DNA of 64,000 bases from Chryseomicrobium excrementi (GCF_002798305.1 NZ_PCGR01000002.1:358034-422033); one strand, 5' to 3'; counted from the first letter of the stretch, positions 8,425 to 18,071 are shown. Program-made: numbers and translations. The notes: generated from the sequence alone by a model not told the origin.

Positions 8425-9257
8425 TTAAACTTGAGTTGTTGTTACTTCGGGTGCACCGTGAATGCTCTTTGCACCGTGAAGGACAGGTCCTACATAGTCG
8501 TTCAGTTTCCAACCGTTTTTAATTGCAGCTGAAACGAATTCTTTTGCTTCAAATACGGCGTCTTCAACGGACATGCCGTTTGCCAAGTTCGCTGTAATAG
8601 AAGCAGCGAATGTACATCCAGCACCGTGGTTGTAAGTCGTTGGTGTTTTTTCTGTCTCAAGAAGCGTGAAAGTCTCGCCGTTAAAGAACAAGTCGACCGC
8701 TTTTTCATGTTGCAACTGCTTGCCGCCTTTGATGATGACATTTTTCGCGCCTAGCTCGTGGATCTTTTGAGCAGCAGCTTTCATATCTTCGATTGTCTTC
8801 AAAGCGCCAAGGCCAGAAAGTTGACCCGCTTCGAACAAGTTTGGTGTCACAACTTTAGCGTGTGGCAACAAGTGCTCGATCATCGCGCCGACAGTACCTG
8901 GGTTCAATACTTCGTCTTCCCCTTTACACACCATTACCGGATCGATGACGACGTTCTCTACCCCAGCTTCTTGAATCGCATTACCCGCGATTTCAATGAT
9001 TTCTTCCGTGCTGAGCATTCCTGTCTTGATCGCATCAACCCCAGTAGAAAGAGCCGTCTTGATCTGAGACTTCAATACATCTGTTGGAAGAGAATACACA
9101 CCGTGGCTCCAGCCATTGTCTGGGTCCATTGTGACGACTACCGTAAGGCCGTCATACCGTACGTCCCGTGTTCTTGGAATGCTTTCAAGTCCGCTTGAAT
9201 TCCTGCGCCACCTGAAGTATCGGATCCTGCAATTGTAAGAGTTTTCTTGATTGCCAT
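8425..9257 (-). pseudogene. pdxK: pyridoxine/hydroxymethylpyrimidine kinase with a one-base frameshift
   Basis: Homologue of B. subtilis PdxK (YwdB), a ribokinase-fold kinase for pyridoxal, pyridoxine and hydroxymethylpyrimidine. The ATG at 9257 opens a frame reading [19 protein letters not shown] and on to HGTYGMTAL. That frame then stops at TAG within four codons. The rest of the protein, from [15 protein letters not shown] to the C-terminus, is intact in another frame. One missing base around 9147-9153 explains this: GCCTTACGG stands where GCCTTAACGG would restore the frame. DPVMVCKG, GGKQL and the catalytic NHGAGCTFAA are all present, so the break is recent or a sequencing error. The gene lies where ywdB lies in B. 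subtilis. The alternative upstream ATG at 9294 gives a nonsense N-terminus. Confidence 0.85.
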
Positions 9258-9320
9258 GCGAGTTCCCCCATTTTCCTAAATTTCTATGTTTCATTGTATC
9301 AGACTCTCACCGAATTTCCA

Positions 9321-9581
9321 TTAAGGAAGCTTCGGCGCCCGGTAGACATTCCAGACGATAAAGGTGAGACCAAGACCGATAGCAGTGAGGACGATGGCCG
9401 TTCCGTAGCTTGAACCGATGGCAGCAAATACAGCGAGCGTCAACAATCCCATGATCACTAAAATGGCGAATGCAAAGACTATCAATACGCCAACTCGCTT
9501 GGCTTTCTCAGGCACTTGATCACTGGTAGTCGTAGCCTTTTCCACTTGACGAAGTTTCTCTCGAAATCGTAAATCTGACAT
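9321..9581 (-). CDS. small two-helix membrane protein of unknown function
   Basis: An 86-residue protein with a charged N-terminus (about 27 residues rich in K, R and E) and two hydrophobic segments near residues 30-52 and 57-77. No family is recognised. AGAGGTGA lies just before the ATG at 9581, which supports translation. It is 64 bases upstream of the pdxK start on the same strand, so the two may be co-transcribed. Confidence 0.65.
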   Translation of the reverse strand: MSDLRFREKLRQVEKATTTSDQVPEKAKRVGVLIVFAFAILVIMGLLTLAVFAAIGSSYGTAIVLTAIGLGLTFIVWNVYRAPKLP

Positions 9582-9677
9582 AATTTCACCTCTCTTGCCA
9601 TCCTATCACGCGCTCTCCGTTGCTCCTAGCAGAATTTTTCTGGTAAGGTGTAAGAAAATGGCGAAAGAGGGAACCTC

Positions 9678-10418
9678 ATGTCGAGAGATAAAAAAATCCA
9701 AGACCTTGAAAAACAGCTTCAGCAACTGAAGCGAAAAGAGGCTGCTACATATGCGGAAGCTCCGGGGCGGTCGAGGAGTTTTGAGAGACCTTTCAACGGA
9801 CTTCCGAAAAAGCTTTGGGTATTCCTCGTTTTGGGTATAGCTCTACTAGTTGCAGTCGTAGCAATTAGTCGTATGGACTTTGTTGGCTTCATTAGTGGTA
9901 GCTCCTACAAAGAACAAAAAAGTATGGTAGTAGAGCGACTGCAAAAATTAGATCAGTTGACTACTGCTGAAGCCGTAACAACTGTCATTATTCAACGAGA
10001 GAACAATGAGTTGTTTGGCCAAGAAATTGGCTTCCCTATCCCTGGGACGTTTCGCAAAGTATTAGTGGAAGTCCCTGGGACAGTGAGAGCAGGGATTGAT
10101 ATGTCTGTAGTGACAGAGAACGATGTGGAGCTAGATGAAGAGACGATGACCGCTACTATTACCGTTCCGAAACCTGAATTGCTTGGGCAACCTACAATTA
10201 TGAATGATCAAGTTAAAGTGTATTCGATTGAAGGGCTGTTACGTGACGAAGCTTCCATTACAGAAGGTTTTGAAATTGCAAGTGAAGCTCAAGAGTTGAT
10301 GGTGGAAAGAGCACAATCTATCGGCTTACTAACTCTCGCCGAAACCAACGCCGAGAAAGTCTTGCAAGATATGTTCCAACTAGTAGAGTACGAGGTCACA
10401 ATCGAATTCGAGGAGTGA
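9678..10418 (+). CDS. DUF4230 family membrane-anchored protein
   Basis: A 246-residue protein with an N-terminal coiled-coil-like stretch (residues 1-25), one membrane segment at about 45-65 and an extracellular beta-rich domain of DUF4230 type. [21 protein letters not shown] near residues 119-139 and the later VTVPKPELL-like strand are typical of this family. The function is unknown. The ATG follows GAGGGAAC. The stop is five bases before ung, so the two genes probably share a transcript. Confidence 0.75.
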   Translation: MSRDKKIQDLEKQLQQLKRKEAATYAEAPGRSRSFERPFNGLPKKLWVFLVLGIALLVAVVAISRMDFVGFISGSSYKEQKSMVVERLQKLDQLTTAEAVTTVIIQRENNELFGQEIGFPIPGTFRKVLVEVPGTVRAGIDMSVVTENDVELDEETMTATITVPKPELLGQPTIMNDQVKVYSIEGLLRDEASITEGFEIASEAQELMVERAQSIGLLTLAETNAEKVLQDMFQLVEYEVTIEFEE

Positions 10419-10422
10419 GTGG

Positions 10423-11073
10423 ATGCCGAAATGGAAAGAAGTACTTGCAGATGAATGGGAAGCTCCGTATTTTCTATTCTTAAAAGAGCGATTAGAGGAA
10501 GAGTACAAGCAAAAGACCATTTTTCCGAAGTGGGATGACGTATTAAATGCTTTGAAATACACAGCGTATGACGATGTTCGTGTGGTCATTCTCGGGCAAG
10601 ATCCATATCACGGGCCAGGTCAAGCGCACGGGTTGAGCTTTTCTGTTCAACCAGGCACTCCGCTGCCACCGTCACTTCGCAATATGTACAAAGAGCTCGA
10701 AGCGGATCTCGGCTGCAAACGAAATACAGGGGACCTTCGCAGTTGGGCGGCTCAAGGTGTGTTACTTCTCAACACCGTATTGACGGTCGAACAGGGCAAT
10801 GCCCATTCACACAAAGGATGGGGCTGGGAAGAGTTCACGGACGCAGTGATACGTGCCGTCTCCGATAAAGACGAACCTGTCATTTTTGTATTGTGGGGGC
10901 GACCTGCTCAGACGAAGAAAGCATTGATTGATACGGAAAAGCACGTCATCATTGAGTCGGTTCACCCTAGCCCGTTAAGTGCTTCTCGAGGGTTCTTTGG
11001 GAGCAAACCGTACTCGAAAATCAATCAGCAACTCGAAGGATGGGGGCAGTCCCCAATTGATTTTTGCCGGTAA
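10423..11073 (+). CDS. ung: uracil-DNA glycosylase, family 1
   Basis: Removes uracil from DNA as the first step of base excision repair. The water-activating motif [18 protein letters not shown] is at residues 59-76 and the DNA-intercalating [14 protein letters not shown] is near 182-195. The length of 216 residues fits the family. The ATG follows GAGGAGTGAG, and the gene sits directly after the DUF4230 gene. B. subtilis has ung (ywdG) at the same place, before ywdI. Confidence 0.97.
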   Translation: MPKWKEVLADEWEAPYFLFLKERLEEEYKQKTIFPKWDDVLNALKYTAYDDVRVVILGQDPYHGPGQAHGLSFSVQPGTPLPPSLRNMYKELEADLGCKRNTGDLRSWAAQGVLLLNTVLTVEQGNAHSHKGWGWEEFTDAVIRAVSDKDEPVIFVLWGRPAQTKKALIDTEKHVIIESVHPSPLSASRGFFGSKPYSKINQQLEGWGQSPIDFCR

Positions 11074-11111
11074 CTGCGCTAGCATGAAACGGTGAAAAGG
11101 AGTCGACAGAC

Positions 11112-11393
11112 ATGATCAGTTATCAACAAGTGGCAACACAAATACAGACGTATACACAGCGACTCCAAGTGGCGACAAGTGACGCGGAGCGAAGAGAGTG
11201 TTTTGCGGCCATCAAGGCGCTTTGTGATGTTGGGCTAGCAACTGGGCCGACACCTTCGCAGAGTATAGCGACGCCACCGCCTGTACAAGCTGTTCCCACG
11301 CAAGTGAGCCCGCCAGTCACACCAAGCGTTCCGTTAAGTGGCAAACGCTTTGAAGAAGACGATGCCAACGGAGATTCGCTGTTTGATTTTTAA
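11112..11393 (+). CDS. ywdI: YwdI family protein (DUF5327)
   Basis: A 93-residue protein. The N-terminal half is helical (MISYQQVATQIQTYTQRL), the middle is a proline/threonine-rich linker, and the acidic C-terminus is DDANGDSLFDF. This layout is that of YwdI. The role is unknown. AAAAGGAGTCGAC precedes the ATG. The gene sits between ung and ywdK as in B. subtilis. Confidence 0.82.
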   Translation: MISYQQVATQIQTYTQRLQVATSDAERRECFAAIKALCDVGLATGPTPSQSIATPPPVQAVPTQVSPPVTPSVPLSGKRFEEDDANGDSLFDF

Positions 11394-11411
11394 TAGAAAG
11401 AAGGAATTGTA

Positions 11412-11792
11412 GTGAAGTTGTTTTTAATTGCAGGAGCCATTAACGGCTTTTTATCTGTAGCCTTAGGAGCGTTTGGGGCACACGCACTAAAAGAACGTCT
11501 ATCCGAAAAGTATCTCGCTATTTGGGAAACGGCGGTCCAGTACCAGATGTTCCACGCAGTCGCATTGATTGCGATTGCTATCTTGATGCACCCGAACTTG
11601 TTGGGAGCAAGCGGCGCTTTATCGACTGCAGGCTATGCCATCTTAATCGGAATCATCATCTTCTCAGGAAGTCTTTTCGCGCTAGCGCTTAGCGGTGTTG
11701 GTATCTTAGGTGCCATCACGCCAATCGGTGGCGTGGCGTTCTTAGTAGGTTGGGTAATGCTCATCGTAGCGGTTGCCAAATCAGCTTTATAA
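11412..11792 (+). CDS. ywdK: YwdK family membrane protein (DUF423)
   Basis: A 126-residue protein with four membrane segments. The DUF423 signature GAFGAHALKERLS is at residues 20-32, followed by the conserved WETAVQYQMFHAVAL near 38-52. A GTG start at 11412 is used, preceded by AAAGAAGGAATTG. It is 18 bases behind ywdI and ends at a terminator. The function is unknown. Confidence 0.88.
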   Translation: MKLFLIAGAINGFLSVALGAFGAHALKERLSEKYLAIWETAVQYQMFHAVALIAIAILMHPNLLGASGALSTAGYAILIGIIIFSGSLFALALSGVGILGAITPIGGVAFLVGWVMLIVAVAKSAL

Positions 11793-11795
11793 AAC

Positions 11796-11834
11796 TAAAA
11801 AATCCGGTTCGCTTGGTTGCGGACCGGATTTTGT
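11796..11834. terminator. terminator between ywdK and hemQ
   Basis: AATCCGGT (11801-11808) pairs with ACCGGATT (11823-11830). A and T runs on either side serve both convergent genes. Confidence 0.85.
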
Positions 11835-11842
11835 ATGTCTAA

Positions 11843-12592
11843 TTAGATAGTAAAGAACTCTTTGCGCTTCTCGCCGTCTAGGTATGTTCCTACGAAGAAC
11901 GAACCGAACTCCCCGTAACGAGCACTCACTTCATCAAAACGCATCTCATAAACTAGCTTTTTGAACTGAAGTACGTCGTCCGAGAACAACGTCACACCCC
12001 ATTCGAAATCGTCAAAACCGATAGAGCCAGAAATGATTTGTTTCACCTTACCCGCATAACCGCGACCAATCATGCCGTGACTGCGCATCATGGTTTTGCG
12101 ATCGTCCATAGAAAGCATGTACCAGTTGTCGTCTCCTTGCCGGCGCTTGTCCATCGGATAGAAGCAGACATACTGCGTGCGTGGCAATTCTGGGTATAGT
12201 CGTGCACGAACATGTGGATTTTGATACGGATCCTCGTTTGATTCGCCCGCTAAGTAGTTCGATAATTCTACTACAGAAACGTACGAATAAGCAGGAATCG
12301 TGAATTCTGCGATCGTCAGTTTGTTGAAGCGGTTTTCGATAGCGTTCAACTCGTCCATTGTAGGACGTAGTGTCATCAGCATGAAGTCTGCTTTTTGACC
12401 AACAACTGTATAGAAAGCATGTGCGCCTTCTTTCGACTCGTCCACTTGTTGCATCTCGTCTAAGAACACTAAAAATTCTGCAGTAGCGGCTTGGCGCTCT
12501 TCAGCCGGTAGTTGTTTCCATGATGACCAGTCCATAGTGCGGAAATCATGCAAGACGTACCAGCCATCTAATGTAATTGCTGCTTCGTTCAT
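11843..12592 (-). CDS. hemQ: coproheme decarboxylase HemQ
   Basis: Chlorite-dismutase fold enzyme that turns coproheme III into heme b with peroxide, the last step of the coproporphyrin-dependent pathway of Gram-positive bacteria. The length of 249 residues fits. [11 protein letters not shown] near residue 142-152 carries the tyrosine expected to act as the radical site, and MRSHGMIGR near 170-178 carries the proximal heme histidine. The start [12 protein letters not shown] follows AGGAGTG. The neighbour pta on the other strand is the same as in B. subtilis (ywfI-pta). Confidence 0.94.
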   Translation of the reverse strand: MNEAAITLDGWYVLHDFRTMDWSSWKQLPAEERQAATAEFLVFLDEMQQVDESKEGAHAFYTVVGQKADFMLMTLRPTMDELNAIENRFNKLTIAEFTIPAYSYVSVVELSNYLAGESNEDPYQNPHVRARLYPELPRTQYVCFYPMDKRRQGDDNWYMLSMDDRKTMMRSHGMIGRGYAGKVKQIISGSIGFDDFEWGVTLFSDDVLQFKKLVYEMRFDEVSARYGEFGSFFVGTYLDGEKRKEFFTI

Positions 12593-12735
12593 ATCTAAAC
12601 ACTCCTTTAGTACTTCTCAACATTCTCAGTTTACCATATGTCTTGCCGCCCTTTCTATCCTAGCGATGACAGGGCATGACAAACTGTGGCAAAATCATGT
12701 ATTCTTGCAATAGTAGAGCCGGAGGAGGAGACCTT

Positions 12736-13683
12736 ATGACTCATTTTATTGATCAGCTTAAAGACTTACTAAAACCATACAACCAGACCATCGTTTTACC
12801 TGAAGGGAACGATTCCCGCATTCAAGAAGCTGCCATTCGTCTTCACGAGGAAGGCATCATCACGCCGATCGTCATTGGTGACGTACCTGAACTTGCTGCG
12901 CGTGGAATTCAAGTCATCCATCCTAAAACGTACGAGCATCTGAACGAACTGGTAGAAGCGTTTGTTGAACGCCGAAAAGGAAAGACGACAGAAGAGCAGG
13001 CGCGCGAGTTATTGAAGCAAGTCAACTACTTTGGTACATTACTTGTTTATACAGGAAAAGCACATGGTCTAGTGAGCGGCGCAGCTCATACGACAGCAGA
13101 TACCGTGCGACCAGCATTACAAATCATCAAAACAAAGCCTGGCATCAACAAGACAAGCGGAGCGTTCATCATGGTAAAAGACGATGTGCGTTACGTATTC
13201 GCAGATTGTGCGATCACGATTGCACCGACGAGCGAAGATCTTGCAGAAATCGCAGTAGAAGGCGCGAAGACGGCGAAGGCTTTTGGAATCGATCCGAAAG
13301 TGGCGCTGCTATCGTTCTCTACAAAAGGTTCTGCTGTCTCACCGGAAACGGAAAAAGTGTCAACGGCGTTGGCTCTTGTGAAAGAAAAGGCACCTGAGTT
13401 GTCAGTAGACGGGGAGCTTCAGTTCGATGCGAGTCTTGTTCCTTCGATTGCCGCTAAGAAAGCACCAGGTTCGGAAGTTGCCGGTCAAGCGAACGTCTTT
13501 GTGTTTCCATCACTTGAAGCAGGAAACATCGGCTACAAGATTGCTGAGCGCCTTGGCGGATTCGAAGCTATCGGTCCGATCTTGCAAGGGTTGAACCAAC
13601 CGGTGAACGACCTGTCCCGTGGCTGTTCTGCAGAAGACGTCTATAAATTAAGTTATTTAACTGCTGCACAAAGTCTGCAGTAG
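12736..13683 (+). CDS. pta: phosphate acetyltransferase
   Basis: Interconverts acetyl-CoA and acetyl phosphate in overflow metabolism. The 315-residue length fits the short bacterial form. [13 protein letters not shown] near residue 21-33, [15 protein letters not shown] near 120-134 and the C-terminal [19 protein letters not shown] are diagnostic. The ATG at 12736 is chosen because GGAGGAGGAG is just upstream; the frame extends to 12676 without homology. Confidence 0.96.
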   Translation: MTHFIDQLKDLLKPYNQTIVLPEGNDSRIQEAAIRLHEEGIITPIVIGDVPELAARGIQVIHPKTYEHLNELVEAFVERRKGKTTEEQARELLKQVNYFGTLLVYTGKAHGLVSGAAHTTADTVRPALQIIKTKPGINKTSGAFIMVKDDVRYVFADCAITIAPTSEDLAEIAVEGAKTAKAFGIDPKVALLSFSTKGSAVSPETEKVSTALALVKEKAPELSVDGELQFDASLVPSIAAKKAPGSEVAGQANVFVFPSLEAGNIGYKIAERLGGFEAIGPILQGLNQPVNDLSRGCSAEDVYKLSYLTAAQSLQ

Positions 13684-13712
13684 AATCGATATGGAAAGAA
13701 AGTAGTTGCCCC

Positions 13713-14546
13713 ATGAAACTTTTACAACGCCCGTTGTGGCGCTTTTGGGACGAGTCGCTCAGTGCGCAGTCTCGTTCCGCTTTAGAATCGTTTGCTACCG
13801 ATGATACGTTGTGTCACGCGGTAGGCCAGCAGTTGTCCCCGCCGACGCTACGGACGTGGGTTCATCGCCAAACCGTCGTGCTCGGCATTCAAGATCACCG
13901 ACTTCCTTATTTGGAGGACGGTATGGAGTATTTGCGTACGCAGGGATTCACACCCATCGTGCGAAACTCAGGAGGACTCGCTGTTGTACTTGATGACGGT
14001 GTGCTGAATCTGTCTCTTGTGTTTTCTGAGAATGAAGAGTCTATCGATATTCCAGCCGGTTACGAGGCGATGGTCAATTTTGTTCGCTTGATCTTGCCAG
14101 AAGTTGCTGATCAAATCGAAGCCTACGAAATCGTCGGTTCGTATTGTCCAGGTGATTACGATTTGAGTATCGATGGTAAGAAGTTTGCTGGTATCTCACA
14201 GCGTCGCATCCGACAAGGAATCGCCGTACAGATTTATTTGTGCGTCGAAGGGAGTGGCCCTGCGCGAGCCGAACTCGTGCGTGAGTTTTACGAGCGAAGT
14301 TTACAGGGAGAGCCGACGAAGTTCACCTATCCGGCGATTCAACCTGAAGTGATGGCTTCTTTAGTTGAGCTGACCGGCTTGCCACTGACCGTCCAAGACC
14401 TCGTCGTGAGGAGCTACCAAGCCATTCAAGCGCTTGCTGGCGATGTGCGGATTCAGTCTCTTGCGCAAGACGAGATGGAGCTGTACACGTCGTATCTGAC
14501 GCGAGTGCTCGAACGAAATCAGAAAATGCTAGCGAAAACGAAGTAA
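13713..14546 (+). CDS. lipL: octanoyl-[GcvH]:protein N-octanoyltransferase
   Basis: Amidotransferase of the lipoate-ligase fold that moves octanoyl groups from GcvH to E2 subunits, as B. subtilis LipL (YwfL). VRNSGGLAVVLDDGVLNLS near residues 89-107 matches the RRxGGG-like loop, and GSYCPGDYDLS near residues 147-157 holds the catalytic cysteine. The length of 277 residues fits. It follows pta by 29 bases and ends at a strong terminator, so pta-lipL is probably one operon. Confidence 0.93.
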   Translation: MKLLQRPLWRFWDESLSAQSRSALESFATDDTLCHAVGQQLSPPTLRTWVHRQTVVLGIQDHRLPYLEDGMEYLRTQGFTPIVRNSGGLAVVLDDGVLNLSLVFSENEESIDIPAGYEAMVNFVRLILPEVADQIEAYEIVGSYCPGDYDLSIDGKKFAGISQRRIRQGIAVQIYLCVEGSGPARAELVREFYERSLQGEPTKFTYPAIQPEVMASLVELTGLPLTVQDLVVRSYQAIQALAGDVRIQSLAQDEMELYTSYLTRVLERNQKMLAKTK

Positions 14547-14570
14547 AGGGCAGCCGCGGCTGCCCTTTTT
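14546..14570 (+). terminator. terminator of pta-lipL
   Basis: AAGGGCAGC pairs with GCTGCCCTT around CGCG, followed by a T-run. Confidence 0.92.
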
Positions 14571-14809
14571 GTATACCTGTGCGTCAAACAATTCAACTCA
14601 ATTTGCATAAATGAAGGATCTTTCTTAGTATCATTGAACACATCTTGAATAGTCATAAAATTGTAGTGAATAATCAGAGTAGTTTAGCGCACGGGTGCGT
14701 AATAGGTAATTCCCTCTTCTCTCTTGTGTTCTAGTATCTAGCATAGGCAGATTTGAAGACTTTTATTCACAGAAATTTCGCTTGCTAGAAAACAAGGGAG
14801 TGCGCTACA

Positions 14810-15100
14810 ATGACAACCAGTTCCACACTATCAAAGAAGGTTGTGAAGAGTATGGCAAACCATTTCCGCGTTTGTACTGAATGCGATGCCGTCCATCTCA
14901 AAACATTGCTTCCTAAATTAAAAGCCCTCGATCCGGAGGCTGAAATAGAAGTGAAAGAATGCCAATCCTACTGCGGACCTGGTCGGAAGAAGACGTTCAC
15001 ATTCGTCAACAATCGTCCCGTAGCCGCTTTGTCGGAAGAAGAACTGATGGAAAAAATCGTGGCCAAGCTAGAGTCCCAAGGGATGCTGCCGAACACCTAA
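14810..15100 (+). CDS. DUF1450 family protein
   Basis: A 96-residue protein with the cysteine pattern [10 protein letters not shown] and ECQSYCGPG, typical of DUF1450 (YuzB-like) proteins, which may bind metal or act as small redox proteins. AAGGGAGTG lies before the ATG at 14810. An internal ATG at 14852 (MANHFRVC) is closer to the usual family length and could be the real start. It stands alone between lipL and ywfO, with terminators on both sides. Confidence 0.75.
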   Translation: MTTSSTLSKKVVKSMANHFRVCTECDAVHLKTLLPKLKALDPEAEIEVKECQSYCGPGRKKTFTFVNNRPVAALSEEELMEKIVAKLESQGMLPNT

Positions 15101-15140
15101 CAGTCTGACGGAGATTTTTTGTCAGGCTGTTTCTATTTTT
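15100..15140 (+). terminator. terminator after the DUF1450 gene
   Basis: ACAGTCTGAC pairs with GTCAGGCTGT with one mismatch; TTTCTATTTTT follows. Confidence 0.7.
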
Positions 15141-15261
15141 TAAAGGAAAATGAGGCCTTGTTCACGAACAAATAGGGTATAGAAGAGCAGTGCGGAAGAC
15201 CCTTTTTTTCAAAAAGAAACTTCCTTATACTGAGAGAACAGCACAGAAAGACGGTGAAAGC

Positions 15262-16563
15262 ATGCTTCCGTATGCACAGCAAAAACTAGCAGAAGAAAAA
15301 GTGTTCAAAGATCCCGTACACCGTTACATACATATTCGCGACCAAGTCATTTGGGACGTCATCGGAGCCAAAGAATTTCAGCGCCTGCGCCGGATTCGCC
15401 AGCTTGGGACGACGTATCTCGTGTTTCACGGAGCAGAGCACAGCCGCTTCAGCCACTCACTCGGAGTCTATGAAATCGTCCGCCGCATCATCGACAACAG
15501 TTTTGAAGGGCGTCCAGAATGGGACCAATCAGAGCGCCTCGTTGTATTATGTGCCGCGCTTCTTCATGACCTCGGGCACGGTCCGTTTTCACATGCCTTT
15601 GAAAATGTTTTTCAACTTGATCATGAGAATTTCACACAGGCTATCTTACTTGGTAACACCGAAGTGCATGAAATTTTAAGTCGAGTGAGTGAGGACTTCC
15701 CACAAAAAGTCGCGGACGTCATCGCCAAGACCTACCCGAACAAACAAGTCGTCAGCTTAATTTCAAGCCAGATTGATGCAGACCGCATGGATTACCTCCA
15801 GCGAGATGCTTATTTCACTGGGGTGAGTTACGGCCACTTCGACATGGAACGAATCTTGCGCGTCATGCGACCACGTGAAGATCAAGTCGTCATCAAATCT
15901 AGCGGGATGCATGCTGTAGAAGATTACATCATGAGCCGCTACCAAATGTATTGGCAAGTGTACTTTCATCCCGTCTCTCGCAGTGCGGAAGTGATTTTGA
16001 CGAAAGCCCTGCACCGTGCGAAAAAGCTGAGTGAAGAGGGCTACCAGTTCGCACATGAGCCGACGCATTTCAAGAGCTTTTTCGATGGAACGTTCACGCT
16101 CGAAGATTATGTGTCGCTCGATGAAAGTGTCTTGCTGACGTATTTCCAGCTGTGGACAAAGGAAGAGGATGTAATCCTAGCAGACCTCTGTTCGCGGTTC
16201 ATGTACCGCAAGTTGTTCCAGTACATCGAATTCGATCCAGCGAAAGACTTCACGAAGATGAGAGAACTGGAGCAGCTGTTCCGTGAAGCGGGAATCGACC
16301 CAGATTACTATCTCGTCTTCGATTCATCGTCTGACTTACCCTACGACTTTTACCGTCCGGGAGAAGAAGGCGAACGGATTCCAATCCATCTGCTGATGCC
16401 ATCAGGCGAAATCAAAGAACTGTCACGTCAATCTGAAATCGTCGAAGCCGTCTCAGGCAAGCGACGATCTGACCATAAGCTATATTTTCCGGAAGAGCGA
16501 CTGCGCGGGAACACACCTGCTGAGCGCTGCATCCGAGACGTATTAGGACTGAAGGAGGTGTAA
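15262..16563 (+). CDS. ywfO: HD-domain phosphohydrolase YwfO
   Basis: HD-superfamily protein of about 433 residues. The family includes dNTPases and related phosphohydrolases; B. subtilis YwfO is reported to act on nucleotides, and the exact substrate here is not known. GAEHSRFSHSLGV near residues 58-70 and LLHDLGHGPFSHAFE near 99-113 give the metal-binding H...HD, and SSQIDADRMDYLQRDA near 166-181 gives the distal aspartate. The ATG at 15262 (MLPYAQQKLAEEKVF) matches the usual family N-terminus better than the GTG at 15190. It is followed directly by ywgA. Confidence 0.88.
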   Translation: MLPYAQQKLAEEKVFKDPVHRYIHIRDQVIWDVIGAKEFQRLRRIRQLGTTYLVFHGAEHSRFSHSLGVYEIVRRIIDNSFEGRPEWDQSERLVVLCAALLHDLGHGPFSHAFENVFQLDHENFTQAILLGNTEVHEILSRVSEDFPQKVADVIAKTYPNKQVVSLISSQIDADRMDYLQRDAYFTGVSYGHFDMERILRVMRPREDQVVIKSSGMHAVEDYIMSRYQMYWQVYFHPVSRSAEVILTKALHRAKKLSEEGYQFAHEPTHFKSFFDGTFTLEDYVSLDESVLLTYFQLWTKEEDVILADLCSRFMYRKLFQYIEFDPAKDFTKMRELEQLFREAGIDPDYYLVFDSSSDLPYDFYRPGEEGERIPIHLLMPSGEIKELSRQSEIVEAVSGKRRSDHKLYFPEERLRGNTPAERCIRDVLGLKEV

Positions 16564-16565
16564 CC

Positions 16566-17069
16566 ATGCTACGTGACCACGCAAGTATCGTGCGCTTTGT
16601 CGCACAGGCACAAGGCATCACTGGACGTAAAAAACTTCAGAAGATGATGTACATCGCCAAGAAACTGGGCTATCCGGTTCATGAAAAATATGAGTTCCAT
16701 ATGTACGGCCCGTATTCCGAAGAACTGACGGCTCGCATTGAAGAACTGTGTACGATGGGCTTCTTATCCGAGCAAAAAGAGGACAAGGGGGCATACACAC
16801 AGTACGCCTATCAGACGACGCCTGAAAGCAGCGCCTTCATGGAACTCGTCCCTCCACTTACCGACTCGTTCTCCACTTGTATCGAAGAAATGAAGCACAA
16901 GTCGTCTCGTTTCTTAGAATTAGTGGCGACGCTATTTTATTTTGATGATTTAGAACGAGAGGCTCAAGTTGAAAAGGTACATATTGTGAAAGGGAAATTG
17001 AATTTCACGGACGAGGAATTTGAGGAAGCTTTTCAATTTATCGACGACTTGAAGAAAAATAATTGCTGA
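16566..17069 (+). CDS. ywgA: YwgA family protein
   Basis: A 167-residue protein of the YwgA family, with KKLQKMMYIAKKLGYPV near residue 22 and FHMYGPYSEEL near 44. The N-terminal part is a winged-helix-like domain also seen in SocA/Panacea-type antitoxin domains; that link is from the motif alone. It starts two bases after ywfO ends, as in B. subtilis, so the two form an operon. The function is unknown. Confidence 0.85.
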   Translation: MLRDHASIVRFVAQAQGITGRKKLQKMMYIAKKLGYPVHEKYEFHMYGPYSEELTARIEELCTMGFLSEQKEDKGAYTQYAYQTTPESSAFMELVPPLTDSFSTCIEEMKHKSSRFLELVATLFYFDDLEREAQVEKVHIVKGKLNFTDEEFEEAFQFIDDLKKNNC

Positions 17070-17101
17070 GATTTTTTTGAGAAGCAATCGAGTTATAAAG
17101 A

Positions 17102-17183
17102 GTGTAGGGGTGACTCCAGCGGGATTACAAGCGGAAGCTGAGATCTTGGCTCAGCCCGCGCCCGCGGAACGCTACCCCTACAC
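17102..17183. repeat. palindromic intergenic repeat of Bacillales type
   Basis: GTGTAGGGGT (17102-17111) pairs with ACCCCTACAC (17174-17183) and encloses further GC-rich arms (CAGCGGGA, GCGGAAGCTGAG, CTCAGC, CCGCGGAA). Elements with the GACTCCAGCGGGA...CCGCGGAA layout are common between genes in Bacillus and relatives. Its role is unknown; it could also fold as RNA at the end of the ywfO-ywgA transcript. Confidence 0.55.
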
Positions 17184-17199
17184 CTTAAAAGCACAAAAA

Positions 17200-17238
17200 A
17201 GCAATTTCTCTTAAGTTTCATGAGAAATTGCTTTTTCT
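17200..17238. terminator. terminator between ywgA and the tautomerase gene
   Basis: AGCAATTTCTC (17200-17210) pairs with GAGAAATTGCT (17222-17232). A-run before and T-run after serve the convergent genes. Confidence 0.9.
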
Positions 17239-17269
17239 AGTTGAATTATAATTTTCTTGATAGTAAAGA

Positions 17270-17455
17270 TTATTGATCTGAAAGACGCTTTCCAGCTACC
17301 GCGTAGTGGTTTTTCGGCATCTCTTCGATGAACACGACCACTTTCTCAGCAGGAGCATCGACTGTTTCTGTAACGGCAGCCGTCACTCGTTCTACAAGCG
17401 CGCGTTTCTGCTCGTCTGTGCGACCTTCTAACATTTTCACTGTTACATATGGCAT
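17270..17455 (-). CDS. ywhB: 4-oxalocrotonate tautomerase family protein
   Basis: A 61-residue tautomerase with the catalytic proline right after the initiator methionine (MPYVTVKMLEGRT), the conserved arginine near residue 12 and KVVVFIEEMPKNHYAVAGK in the second half. This is the size of the hexameric 4-OT proteins. B. subtilis has ywhB at the matching place beside ywhC/ywhD. The natural substrate is unknown. GGAGGAAG precedes the ATG. Confidence 0.9.
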   Translation of the reverse strand: MPYVTVKMLEGRTDEQKRALVERVTAAVTETVDAPAEKVVVFIEEMPKNHYAVAGKRLSDQ

Positions 17456-17527
17456 TTTTCTTCCTCCTTCCGTCAGATGTTCGGTATACTAATAGCTATC
17501 GTACCATAGAGGAAGGAGCGAGGCGAT

Positions 17528-18049
17528 ATGTCAGAAGAACAGAAACCCAAACAAAAAATCGGCTTTACCATCATAAAAAATGATCCGACAGATGGCCACA
17601 AAGGCTACGGCATCGGATCGCTCTCATTAGAAAATGTATCTCCCGTCATCATCGACGTGGAAGAAGGAGTAGCTCGAGTAGAGGTCGGTGCCATGCACGC
17701 ACGAAGTGATACGGAGCGTGGGATCAAATTCACGACCAATCGTGAGGATTCGGAAGGTGGTAAACCTTACTGGCTAGTTTGGGTCACAATCGATCAGATG
17801 CCACAAGGCCCTTATTATGCAGGGATGGCTTCTTGCGAAATGGTCATCAACCGAGAAAAACGCCGAGGCTACAAACTGCTAGCCGATCACGTCAACCGGA
17901 TGGACAAGTCTATGAAGCGGAAGTTTTTACTCGAAAACTTGGATGAGCGTTCAAAAACGATCTTGCGTGACTTCTTGATTACACACGACGAAGCGATGTG
18001 GGAAAGAAGTCCAGAAGAACTCAAACAAGCACTTGCAAGTTCTGACTAA
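17528..18049 (+). CDS. ywhD: YwhD family protein
   Basis: A 173-residue protein matching the YwhD family, with KIGFTIIKNDPTDGHKGYG near residues 10-28 and YYAGMASCEMVINREKRRGYK near the middle (split here at residues 97-117). The function is unknown. GGAAGGAGCG precedes the ATG. In B. subtilis the next gene is pbpG (ywhE), a sporulation penicillin-binding protein; it is absent here, where a candidate small RNA and repeats occupy the gap before speE. Confidence 0.87.
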   Translation: MSEEQKPKQKIGFTIIKNDPTDGHKGYGIGSLSLENVSPVIIDVEEGVARVEVGAMHARSDTERGIKFTTNREDSEGGKPYWLVWVTIDQMPQGPYYAGMASCEMVINREKRRGYKLLADHVNRMDKSMKRKFLLENLDERSKTILRDFLITHDEAMWERSPEELKQALASSD

Positions 18050-18071
18050 ACTGTGACAATTTCAAATCCGG

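Noticed and set aside
8425-9294. Full-length 289-codon pdxK frame starting at the ATG at 9294
   Set aside because: Its first 45 residues do not resemble the family, while the overlapping frame from 9257 encodes the correct N-terminus; this is a frameshift, not an alternative start.
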